A stretch of DNA of 40,566 nt from Zygnema cylindricum (taxonomy: Eukaryota; Streptophyta; Zygnematophyceae; Zygnematales; Zygnemataceae): assembly GCA_037447655.1 (NCBI GenBank), contig JBBHKE010001495.1, positions 126,001-166,566 on the forward strand. Direction: 5' to 3'. Under the pieces are notes generated by a model. That model saw only the letters and a program-made list of their open reading frames with translations. It was not told the origin of the DNA and did not search any database. This document shows, one piece after another, positions 10,559 to 21,186 of this stretch (its first letter is position 1; every line of letters begins with the position of its first letter). The position numbers and the translations under genes are program-made.

Positions 10559-13500
10559 CTATGTGTTTGTGGCACGTGTGTAGATGGCTTGGGTGGCATG
10601 GTGGGAAACAAGTCGGATTGTCCCCTTCGCCATCAAATCCTGAACAGCTTTCCTGGCCAATGATCCGTTGATCTGCGAAACAAAAACACCACAGTAGAAG
10701 ACCGATGATTTGTTAATCTCAGATTTACTCAGATTAACAGTCTCAGATTTGCATCTTCCTTTCAACAACACATTTAAATCACCTATTCAAAACCCTTCTT
10801 TTTCACTTACTCGAGCACAAAAGCTAATTGACTACAACCAGTTAATTGACCTCTGCTGAAAGCAGCAAACCCGGATATATTGAGCTATGCTGGTAAAATA
10901 TATATACATCAGAACTAAAACTTTCAGGAAAATGGAATATGGAAGATTGCTTCCTCATGTCCATTATGGAGACTAATTCCTAAAATAATCCCAGAACTAT
11001 TTCAATCCCTCTTCTGAAAAAACCCATTGATGTTACGGATGAAAGAACATCCTTTGTAAACATCTTCAGGTGCAAATCTCAGATTCAAGTCTCCAAAAAC
11101 CCCTCCCTCTTTCCAATAATTTGAATAACATCAGTCTTCAAAGCAGCATGGTCACTTCAAAATCTTTAGTGGTTCAAAACTGTAAATGAAAGGCAGCTGG
11201 ACAAAGACAGCAAAACCTATGTGTGTCGTTAATACTCTCGTACAAAAGTTAAAAACAGTGACGCCTAAACAATTTGGACAAAAAGGTGTCACAATCCTTT
11301 CTTCATTCACCAGTCCTATAAATTCAAAAACCAGGAATATGTAAAACCCCTGACATTTTCAAAAACAATAAAGCACATAGGAAAAACTCACCCTGAGACG
11401 ATCTGAAAGAACAGAGGGGGTAATAAGCTTGTACTTGGGCGCCTCACTGAGCAATTTGTCATATGTAATCTGATCAAACAGCACCTGATTCACCACCTTC
11501 TCCTTTTGCTTTCCCTTGCTCCACTTCTGCAAATCAAATTCCACAATAACCAGAAAATAATATTCAGAGCTGTCCCGGGCTATAACAATTTGTATGCTAA
11601 ACAAACTCTGAGGTGTCCATTGATTATTAACACCAATAAGGTGTCGTAAGGAGGAGCCACTAAGAGCTGAACGAACTGTCACCAAAGACATTTGCTCATG
11701 ACTGCTACCAACCAAACACTAAACCCTAATCAACATCCAAATCACAAAGAACGGATGTGTGAATCAAATTTCATATTTGCACAAAAGGTTTCTGTAGCTG
11801 AGACTACATATCGTGAAAACAAAACAGCACTACATACAGAAAACCCTCTGGATGCATGTGAGAAGCTACAGATACAGCAGAAACTTTATCTCTCAACTTT
11901 GCTCAAAACTTCTGCATATAAAATTGTGACAGTAACTGGAGATAAAAAAAAAACAAGAAAGGTAACGGGCTGAACGGGAGAATAGAATCAAAGTGAGACA
12001 GTTACCTTCTTCTTCTGCTTTCCTCCTCCGGACTTTGCAGGTTTGGCGGATGCCTTGTCAGGCTTCTGCTCCTTCTTGGGAGCCTGCAACAGTAAAACAA
12101 AAGTGTTCAGGTTCAGAAACCATCTAGTATTGACCTAAAACAGACCACAATGCAATAATGAAAATTTAAAAGAATTAATTTTAAGCTCAAAAACCATTTT
12201 AGTATTGACCTAAAACAGTCATGTGACAACCTCCCAATGTACAAAAAAAAAAAAATCTATAGAGTAAAAAAGGGACACTTTAATAATTTTGTCCACAAAT
12301 TGAATTGCGCAGAAACCAAACATGATGCAGTCACGATTGTAGAGCACATTATTGTGGTATACCAGGAGAGAACATTGCGACCATGAAAACACTGATAGAC
12401 GAAGGGACTAATTAAAAATGTTAATTCTCAAACATCAAAAGCGCATACGTAAAAATTGCAAAGCAAGAAATACTTCAGCATTTAATGCATACATGTAAAT
12501 ATGTAGACATGTATATATGTAAATGTAAATGTGCATACATGTATATATGTGTCCAGTCACACACTACGTTTCACATGAAACTATATACGGAGAACGATAA
12601 CTGACATGTTGAACCGAACCCTAGCTTCGCAAGTAAATCGGACAAAGAACGATAAGAAAAGACAAGTTTTGCCTGAAGAACAAGGATTGAAAACGAAAGG
12701 ACAAACTTGAATGAACGTTTAGCCTTGAAAAGAACACTCGTTTATCCAAATAATAGACGTAAAATCAGGAAAAGGAACCACAAATCATAGCTTTCTATCA
12801 TCCCTGACCAATTGTACAGTGAAAAAAGTCGTTTGATAGCCCTACAAATGGCGAAACCAAACAGTGAATGAAATAAAATAACCAGAGAGAAAAAATTTGC
12901 AGCCAGGCCAGTTGATTAAAACTGAAACCAAGCCGTAGCTTGAACAATCCAGAACTCAGTAAGCACAAGGAGCTAGAATGTGAAAGAAACCGCAATGGAA
13001 TGCCTGCCCTTATGCCTGCCAATATCTCAAACCCTTTTCTGTAACAGATGACTGAAAAGGTAAACAATAAAATCCTACTCTTGTGGTCTTAAAGTAAAAC
13101 TATAATAATAATATAAGCCGCTTGTTGCCATACCATGAACAAGACTGCAAATTAGGCCATATTGAAAAACTTATGACCTAAAAAAACTCGTGTGCAATTT
13201 TGACCATTTGTCCAATGATCGGATCAATATCGTCTTAATAGACAAGATATTTAGGGACCTGTGTCAAGAAAAATGTAGACAAACATAACCTGACATCTAC
13301 AATAAACAATCTCTTTGGTACATAACAACGTTCTTCAACCAAAAACTGTCAACTGAAAAGAAGAGAGTGTCGTAAAAATGTACTGTTTTAGCAACAAAAC
13401 AAATTATCATCTTTCATTATATAATTGACCTAAATAAAAAATCACTAAGGCCAAATACTATGAAAAAAAAAAAAAAAATACACCGCGGATGTAGGGTAAC

Positions 13501-13593
13501 TACAGAAAAGCAAAAAGAAAATAAAAATAACAAGAGGTAGATGTAATTAAGATAACCAATCAAAAAAACTTAGCGAGAGAAATGACTCACCAT
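10559..13593 (-). CDS. RPS25: Cytosolic 40S ribosomal protein S25 (eS25), four exons, 109 aa
   Basis: Minus-strand exons are 13593-13591, 12083-12006, 11526-11392 and 10672-10559; all junctions are GT-AG and in phase 0. The first coding exon is only the ATG, followed directly by GTGAGT, a layout common in ribosomal protein genes. The protein opens [10 protein letters not shown], has the basic [13 protein letters not shown] stretch, then [44 protein letters not shown] and ends YTRATNT. These are hallmark eS25 sequences, and the length matches plant homologues (about 108). eS25 sits on the head of the 40S subunit near the E site and is needed for IRES-driven initiation. Intron 1 is 1.5 kb. No damage seen. 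Confidence 0.97.
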
Positions 13594-13770
13594 GGTTGAC
13601 TAACAAGAAGCTCCGAGCAGACAAAGAAGAGGAGACTCCGTGAGAGAGAGAGGAGGAAAAGAGGATCTTCAAAGGGTCCTCACGGCCTAATATTGGGACG
13701 CGGGGTTCAGGGTGACGCCGCGGAGGTTTCAGAAAAAAGGAAATAAAGCTGCGTAGCGCGATACGCATCG
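13594..13770 (-). promoter_or_regulatory. RPS25 5' leader with pyrimidine tract
   Basis: On the coding strand the presumed leader holds CTCTTTTCCTCCTCTCTCTC (about 13665-13641), the pyrimidine-rich type of leader usual for translation-machinery genes. An imperfect palindrome TGCGTA-N6-TACGCA lies at about 13750-13767, near the expected transcription start. The leader extent is inferred from the TATA position. Confidence 0.5.
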
Positions 13771-13792
13771 TCAGCAGCTTGGTACACTGTGC

Positions 13793-13800
13793 ATATATAA
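13793..13800 (-). promoter_or_regulatory. RPS25 TATA box candidate
   Basis: TTATATATGC on the minus strand lies 200 bp upstream of the ATG, implying a leader of about 170 nt. A hAT-like MITE ends only about 30 bp further upstream. Confidence 0.55.
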
Positions 13801-13832
13801 CACGGTTCGATACAGCCATCAAGGGTATTCTC

Positions 13833-14301
13833 AAGTGTTGTGTATCGGCAAGGTTTGCCGATAATCGATATGTCTCTTTTTTGGGCTTGCCAATAATCGA
13901 TATATTGTCACGATATATCGAAACTGGTGTTATCTCCAACAAAAACCGATAATATCGTTTTTTCATCGCGAAAACACCGGTACCGATAGCTATTGGCGAT
14001 AATTGTACGGTTTACTTCGTACAGTGTACGGCTTATTACGTCGTACTGAACCGCCTTTACACCGTTACACAGAGTACAGCACAGAGTACATGTGCCATGT
14101 CACGCTATATAAAATGAACAATATAATACAGTATATTGTACTATTATATAGCGTACTACATTTTTTTCAATTATCGCCGATAAGGAATTTGTTGGTCTCA
14201 GAGCGATATATCGAGACCCCTGACCGTTCTCTAAGTCCTCTAACCGATAAATATCGGTATTGGTGTAATCGCGATAAAATTATTTCCGATACACAACACT
14301 A
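13833..14301. mobile_element. hAT-like MITE with 8-bp target duplication GTATTCTC
   Basis: The ends AAGTGTTGTGTATCGG (left) and, reverse-complemented, TAGTGTTGTGTATCGG (right) are inverted repeats. GTATTCTC at 13825-13832 is repeated at 14302-14309; the match extends one further base (A). Eight-base duplications and a TAGNG-type end are typical of hAT elements. The interior is full of TATCGATA-like inverted motifs and has no transposase. It lies immediately upstream of the RPS25 TATA box. Confidence 0.72.
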
Positions 14302-14309
14302 GTATTCTC

Positions 14310-14990
14310 ACTTGAGGGGAGCTTCGAACGTTTCATGAACTGTTCTTGATATTTTCAAAAAATTGGGCAGAAATCTGGAGCTTCATCAAATCTATAAAAA
14401 GTTTCGACGAGGTCATTCAGTACAGACGTTATTTCAGTTGTAAGCCAAAAAGTTCAAATTATTGTACTGTACCAGTGTACCTTCCTAGATTCAAAATGTA
14501 TCACCTGATTAATGGCGATTATCAAGATATCGCTACTAATCGGAAAATTGATTAAATATCGAATCATGAACTTCATGATATTACCATATACCAAAATCTC
14601 AATATATCGTTTGCGATTTCGCCCGATACACATCTTCAACATCCACTATCATTTTTTGATTTTTTCCCGAATTCTTATACTTTTGTCGATGAAGCTTCAC
14701 TGTGCCTTTAACTGACTAACAAGAGTTGTGAAACATATTGCTTCATGCTTATTTCCCAGGTGTCATGGTGTCAATACATTTTCAGCATTATCAATTGCTA
14801 TACTTGTAAAGAATATTTTATAGGGCTAAAGACCACTTTGACCGAATAAATTTTGGCATGAAACCTGTATGTGCCAGCTAAGTATAATGACAATTTTTTC
14901 ACACCCTTTTGTTTTCGTCTTCTCTGGTCGCCCTATACTGACAAATCCTTTGCGAGTTAATGTCATATAAACCTTCTTTCAAATGTACTA
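14310..14990. other. Intergenic, no gene seen
   Basis: AT-rich sequence with scattered TATCG motifs (about 14510-14620) that echo the hAT-like MITE interior, probably eroded relatives. No supported gene. Confidence 0.4.
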
Positions 14991-14991
14991 A

Positions 14992-15641
14992 GTGACGAAC
15001 ACTTTAGTGTGGATGAGAGCATTATGCATTAAATCATCCTACTCCCGCAAGACTTGCACAGTATTGACAAATTTGTTTCACCTAACCTTTCAAATATTTG
15101 TTGGACTATTACCAAAAACAGGTAAAATCTTTGTCACAACAGTTAATTGGTCGATTTTAGCACTTCTTAAAACATTCTGCAAGAAGGAACTTGTTAAAAA
15201 ACTGGAAGATGACGTGAGATTTCACATATTATTCCTTTGTGTTGGATCGATATTATCATGCTCGATGGTGCACGTCATATATTTGGTAACATTATTTTGG
15301 CGAACCCTTCCGCGGATAAAGTTGTCAGTCAAGCGGCTCAACATGTTGGAGTGGTCGCTCACGACGCAACTAAGAAGGAACGTGATTATGCTGTTGGTGG
15401 TTATTCGGGTGTTGCTTTCGACGAGCCGCTCTTTCGACAGACAGGGCCTTGGGAGCCCTTCTGCTTTGGTCCTTTTATCGTCAACAATCATCTGTGGCTT
15501 TTTATCGAGTGCAGCTTCTATTCTCCTGCGATCGACTATTGCAATTATGGATCATCGTTGTGTTCTGAAACTCACTCTGCGTGCTCCCCAAGGCTTGGTG
15601 GACTTAAGAGATTGTTTGTCATAGATCATTTGTCAAGTTGA
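14992..15641 (+). other. GC-richer open region, unassigned
   Basis: Two overlapping plus-strand frames stay open here: 14992-15624 (210 codons) and 15237-15641 (134 codons). The part from about 15290 to 15610 is richer in G+C than its surroundings, as real exons in this window are. The second frame contains VVAHDATKKERDYAVGGYSG and RQTGPWEPF. I recognise no family in either frame and cannot tell which, if any, is coding. It may be an eroded gene or transposon fragment. Confidence 0.25.
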
Positions 15642-15908
15642 AATTTGGTTAGGTAATGTTGGTTAAAGCAATGTGTTGTGTTCATGCTTTAGTTATTGTT
15701 GCTTCTCTTGGTGCCTTTGTTTTATGTTCGCTCCATCTCTATCGGATTCTTTCGCCTCCTTTTTCCATTTTTGTGTGCCCTCCTCTCCTCAATTTGTTTT
15801 TCAGTTTTGGCTTTGCCATCCAACTTTTTTTGGTTCCCATGGACTCCGATGGTTTACCATCGCACTTTCTTAACAAAGTCTTGTGTCACTTACACAATAT
15901 CCAAAGTG

Positions 15909-16125
15909 ATATCGACACTTGAGAGTGAGTGATGTCGACACGTGAGAGTGAGTGATGCCGACACGTGAGTGGGTGATGTCGACGCGTGAGAGTGAGTGAT
16001 GTTGACACGTGAGAGTGAGTTATGTGGACACATGAGAGTGAATGATGTCGACACGTGAGAGTGAGTGATGTTGACACGTGAGAGTGAGTGATGTCGACAT
16101 GTGAGAGTGAGTGATATTGATGCGC
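15909..16125. repeat. 23-bp tandem repeat, about 10 units, with G-box cores
   Basis: Units read GATGTCGACACGTGAGAGTG plus AGT, with point variants; one unit is 2 bp shorter. Five units keep the palindrome CACGTG (G-box, bound by plant bZIP and bHLH factors), and several keep GTCGAC. Open frames on the minus strand (HHSLSRVDITHS type) are translations of this repeat, not genes. Confidence 0.9.
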
Positions 16126-16134
16126 GAAAGTGCA

Positions 16135-16623
16135 CTTAAATTTGATTCATAGTCATAAACTTTCAACCTACAAATGGAACATTAAATAAAGTGTTAAGAG
16201 ACCTTGTAAAATTTCCAAGTACAAAAACTACATATCCAACACATTTAACAACCAAAGAATAGAAACAATAAAAAAAAAAAAAAAAACTTCTTCCGTCCCG
16301 TATATACCAGGTGATAATACACAAGTCGTTTGTCATGTTCATGTTCCCAAAATACATAACTACTTAAAATACACTGACAATCCCCAGCCTTTGGCCAAAG
16401 AATATCTCCTTTCCCGTCTACATTATATCTACTTCCCCATCTATATATTTACTGCTTGTCCCAACATAAAAAAACATATTTCTATATACAAAAAGGCATT
16501 TAAACGCCAATGTTCTGAAAACTTTTACACGGTCAAAACTATACAAAGCCGTTTTATTTTGCAAGCTAAAAGAAATAAAAAAATACAAAACCCCAAAATC
16601 TGCAATTTTTTCATACAGCGTCC
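16135..16623. other. Downstream region of the AlgH-domain gene
   Basis: AT-rich, no gene. On the coding (minus) strand this is the probable 3' untranslated region and flank, with an A/T run at 16270-16287. Confidence 0.4.
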
Positions 16624-19600
16624 TCACCCCGAATTCAAATCCACAGTCTCCTGAGATAGCGTATCCCAAAGATCCGGAAGATGTGCAAATAACAATTCCG
16701 AAAAGGTTTGTTTTTCTACAATCCACCAACCAGCGTTAATTTCCGACGCTAGTTGACCTTCCTTCCACCCCGCCCTCCCCAAAAACAGGTGTCTCATAAA
16801 AGTATTTTCTACCTCTTTTCCATATCCCTCCTTTTTTTGGTCCAATTCCTCCATCCCTCCCTCGTCAAAAACATCTTCGGAAAACCCGATCTCCTTCTCC
16901 TCAACTTCCGGAACATTCCTCTCTTTCAAAACCCTATCGATCGTCGCAACTACAGACTCGAAGTTTTTGTCCTCTTCCCTAAAACCTTCTCTTTTATCTT
17001 TACCTTCTCCCTTTTCTCCTTCCTCGTCCTTTTCCGGGGAAACCACCGAGGTTTCTTCGATCCCTTGGTTTTCCAATAAAGCAAAATCCGTACCCAAACA
17101 TAGCCCAGAAACTACTTCTTGTGTCCATTTTCCATGAAAATATGGAGAAGTAAGTTTTTGTCCTATTTGAGGACAAGGACAAAAACATGCTCTAATTGAA
17201 GGCCTACAAACAAAGCATCTTTTGAGCAAAAGCCAATCATGTTTCGCCACAGGTCCCCCCCATAAAACTTGCAAATGTTTATTTTGTACGGACGAGATTA
17301 ACTTGGGAGGTAAATCAGAAATTTCTCTCATTACTTCCTCCTCCTGAAAAAAAAAAAAAAGACAAAAAAGACAAAAAAGAGAAAAAGACACGTTAAATAG
17401 CTCAGCCTAACAGGAAAAGGAGGGGGAAGGGGGAGGGGGGGGGAGGGAAGGGGGGAGGGATGTCGCAATACCATCTGTCTCTGTCATCATATTCAATAAA
17501 TATTTTAGAAGGAACATGTGTCTAAAGATTCTATAGCATTCTGTTATTTTTAATAACTTGTTTCTTTTGCTATTTTGAAGGACAACAAATAGTTTTTATA
17601 ATATTTTTATTATTTTTCTACCCAAATGCTAAAAGTTAAAATACCTGATTCTTAGGATAATCATTTGGGAGGCTTGAACAAAGAAAGAAAGGAAAGAGTG
17701 CGCAAAAATAACATTGCAGATATTCCCTATTTCTTATCTGTATTTTTTAGTTATCGCACACTGGTTAGAATTTGAAGTTTACCTTAAGTGGTTTGTTGAG
17801 AACAACTCCTAGGGTTCCCCTTCCTTGACTGTGTGAATATACTAATACCTGTCATGAAATATTACGTGTCAACATTCAGATAATATCATTGTATTGGTAG
17901 CACAAAAGGTAAAATTGAGGAGACAAAAAGAAAAAAAATAGTTCCGGCAATAATCAACATGAAGGTTTCAAGACAGAAAACGATGAAAAGAAGAAAAGAA
18001 AGACGAAACGGCGTGGGAAACGTAACGTCAATGTGAATGTCAAAAAAAGGAGAAAAAACATCCAAAAGGATAAAAACAGAACTGTGGAAGAAATAAGGGA
18101 GAGATCTAGCCCAAAGCTTGCAGAAGAAATGAAAACGTTGTACAGAAAACAATACATCAAAAAAAAAATAATAATAAACATTTTGACAGTAATAACTCTC
18201 TAAAATGTTGAAGCAAGTACTTCAGTCAACACATTCCGCAGAGGAGACAATAAAGATAGTACAACGTCAAGAACTGGTAGAGTTAAAAACACCAATAGGG
18301 TGCCATTTTCTTTGGCCTTTGTCTATCAATATTGTTAATAACACAAATTGCACGTGTCATCTCCAAGTCTAAAATAGGATTACTGACAGAATCGCACATT
18401 GACACTGATAATTTTTTTGAGTGTAGAAGTGATAGTGTAAAGGAAACTTTCAGTAAAAACAAAAAAAAAATAACACTGTTTCTGGACCTCCATGCAACAC
18501 CCAAAAGGAAATGGGCCAGGTTATCAAAACGACCTAAGACTGTATTCCCAATGTTACACCACCCATTATGATTAGAGTTAACAACTCTAGCTCGAACACG
18601 TGTTTTTTGGACCCGAAATCATACGTTTATGTTAACAGCGCTTTGTGTTTGTACCAAATAGCGATGTCATGTGTAGTATTCTCAATGTTAGTACTCACAA
18701 CTGGACGGTAAAAACATATCCACTTAAACTAAGAGAGTGTTCTCCATGTTAGTACTCACAACTGCACGGCAAAAACATATCACCTTAAACCAAGAGAGTG
18801 TTCTCAATGTTAGTACTCACAACTGAACGTTAGAGACATATAAACTTAAAACTAAGAGAGTGTTCTCAACGTTAGTACTCACAACTGAACGGTAAAATAA
18901 CGAGGCACTTCGTGGCATGCTTTGAGAGGCTCTCAAAATGGTTCCCGGTCGTATCTCATGTGAAAACTTTCCAACTGCCAAGTCCGCAACTCTCCAACTC
19001 TCCAACCTACAAAAACCACCACCATTATTAGCAAAACAATTGCCATAAAGTTATAATTTTTTTAACATATGTAGGCGCAAGCCTAAGGGGAAATTTCTGG
19101 CGCTTACTTTATTGGTTATCAATTCATTTTTTTACTCGAGCATATCTCAACTTCGATTGGTTTTTCTAAACAAAATGCAAATTAACACTTAAATACTGAA
19201 CCGGCAGACATTTGCAGTTTTACTTGTCGGTTGGAAAAGCTTTACAAAATCTGAGAAGGCTGGGAGAAGTTGGGGAGTGGGAGGGGTGGGATGGGGAAAG
19301 GGAAGGGGAGGGGGAGGGGGAAGGGGAGGGGGAGGGGGAGGGGGAAGGGTGAGGAGGGGGAGGGTGAGGAGAAAGATGGGGGGGAAAGGGAAGAGAGGGA
19401 GAGAAACTTTTAAGGATCATCCGCAAAAATGCATTCTTGATATAGACATACCGACTATTGGCGAGACTCTGAATGGCATCATTTGCTTGGAGGAGTAATG
19501 GCCGCATATTGAAGTGGTAAGCAAGTGTCATATATCCTGCACACTGCATACGAAAGGAAAAAATCTTAATCTGAAAGGAAAAAATCTTAATCTGAAAGGA

Positions 19601-21186
19601 AAAAACCTTACCAAAAGGAAAAAAACTTAAAAAAAATCCAGCTTTGTTTTACGTATTTACAGAACATAACCATTCTATAAATTATACACTGACAAATATA
19701 TCATCCACACTTCATCGCAAAATAAATCTTAATCAACTGTCCAGTCCTGTAAATCAAGCAGTTTCTGCAAACTAACTAAAACTTAAAGCTCTATGAAACC
19801 TTTCAATTTTCAATAAGAAAAGCCTCTCTACTAGATGCCCCTGGCCTCTAAAGAGTATACAAAAAGAGAAAAATGTCTACCTAGTTAGAAAGCCCAAAAT
19901 GCTATCAAAAAGAAAATTGGAGTCCACAGTAAACAAAGGGCCATCCTCTTTTCTTTTTTTTTTCTGTAGACCTACATATTACCGGTGCCAATGTTAAAAA
20001 CCCCATAATTATATCAACACGACCCAAAAGTCCGTACTAAAATGAGCCCCAATTGATACAAGTTATCCACACCTAACGAATTATGGAATGTTGTATTGTT
20101 AACAACCATACTTGTTTAAAATCCCAAAGGAAAATTTATAAAGGCCACATTGTACATTGGTTACTGTAATTTTTATGCATGGAAGGATGGAATGTATGGG
20201 AAAACAATTCAATCCATTAACAAAAATAAGGTAGATCCCATAATTTCTCTATCAAATACTATGTTATAAATTAAATAAAGTGGCAGCTTACGAATCATCA
20301 ATCGATAATCATTGTGAAAAATGTGGAGCCTAGCTGTATACTCAACCAAAATAAGAAAAGATAATACCAGAAAGTTTTGAAAATTACCAAGAACCTGCAA
20401 GAAATTATATGCTTACCAAAATGATAAGAAGCCATGTAACTTCTCGAGCATAACAGTCGAGGAAACCGGCCATCCTTAACATCAACATCCGTTTGGGAGG
20501 AGCAATTGTGAAACGTTGAGTACAAACTGAACATCTGGAAATTGATGCACGCAGGAGACAAAAAATAATTGGCTTTGACTATTTCGATCGCAAATTTGTG
20601 AAGTTGACACTAGTCGAAGTGAAAGACTGTTTTAAGAATTGCCATTGAGGAAGTTCAAGGAAACACACGAACAGCCTCCATATAAACACTATTCCTTAAA
20701 TTACCAAAAATAAAATCAGTGTTACTTCCCAAAGTCACAATTAATACTTCAAATAAAACTAATTTGAAAACTGCATAGCCCACAATTAAGATTGTGCATT
20801 GTTAATTTAGCCCCACTAAAGCAATTCATGATAAATAGTGCCACATTAACGTCTTATACACGCTCAGGTGAAGCAATTATTAGAAACCCCGATGTTAATT
20901 TTCAAACTAAGAATTCTAGGCATTAGTGTTTAGAACTTAAATTGAACACCAAAAACCAAAACCCAAAAACCGAAAATCAAATGATCAAACAACCAAAAAA
21001 CCAAGAACCAAGAGCCCGAAATAAAAAGAAAAGAAGAATGCAAAACCAAAAACCGCAAAAAATAATAACCAAGTAAAAATTACACTTACATGAACGCCGG
21101 GTTGTAACTGGAATTTGAATATCGAGAGGACATCACAGAAAGTTGCCAACGTCGCAAACATCGTAAGTGTACATATGCTTGTGTTC
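16624..21186 (-). CDS. AlgH/UPF0301 (DUF179) domain protein, 3' six exons (5' end not resolved)
   Basis: Minus-strand exons 21186-21090, 20534-20417, 19536-19452, 19006-18883, 17848-17783 and 17343-16624 join with matching phases and GT-AG junctions; the stop is at 16626-16624. The last three give the AlgH domain: RPGTILRASQSMPRSASLFY, VLVYSHSQGRGTLGVVLNKP, LQVLWGGPV, and at the C-terminus RHLFLGRAGWKEGQLASEIN followed by AGWW. An acidic insert (about 80 residues, Glu/Lys/Gly-rich) separates the GGPV motif from the C-terminal motif. AlgH-family biochemistry is unknown. Plants have long proteins ending in this domain, with a thioredoxin-like part before it. The first exon listed begins in mid-codon, so more exons must lie upstream; I could not place them. 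The three upstream exons are less sure than the last three. Confidence 0.78.
17410..17462. repeat. G-run tract, possible G-quadruplex, in an intron
   Basis: AGGAGGGGGAAGGGGGAGGG and GGGGGGAGGGAAGGGGGGAG give many runs of three or more G. It lies in the intron just before the last exon of the AlgH-domain gene, on the non-transcribed-sense strand (pre-mRNA is C-rich). Confidence 0.7.
18683..18896 (-). repeat. 61-bp tandem repeat, four copies, each carrying a 5' splice site
   Basis: GTTAGTACTCACAACTG recurs at 18687, 18748, 18809 and 18871 (spacing 61, 61, 62). On the minus strand each unit reads CCGTTCAGTTGTGAGTACTA, i.e. the end of the exon 19006-18883 and its donor GTGAGT, plus TACTAAC. The copy at 18871 is the one joined to the exon; the other three lie in the intron. 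Confidence 0.8.
19265..19410. repeat. GGGGGAGG simple repeat in an intron
   Basis: Long array of GGGGAGG, GGGGGAGG and GGGGAAGG units in the intron between exons 19452 and 19006 of the AlgH-domain gene. It could form G-quadruplexes on the plus strand. The translated frames are artefacts. Confidence 0.85.
19551..19632 (-). repeat. 21-bp tandem repeat forming extra 3' splice-site-like sequences
   Basis: GAAAGGAAAAAATCTTAATCT and relatives repeat three to four times. Read on the minus strand they give TTTTTTCCTTTCAG twice, each a good polypyrimidine-AG acceptor, 35-60 bases upstream of the acceptor used for exon 19536-19452. Confidence 0.7.

Noticed and set aside
15886-16135. Minus-strand frames reading as repeats of HHSLSRVDITHS
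   Set aside because: Translation of the 23-bp satellite; two frames are open only because the repeat lacks stops.
18683-18896. CRISPR-like regular repeats
   Set aside because: The 61-bp units are contiguous with no unique spacers, and the genome is eukaryotic.
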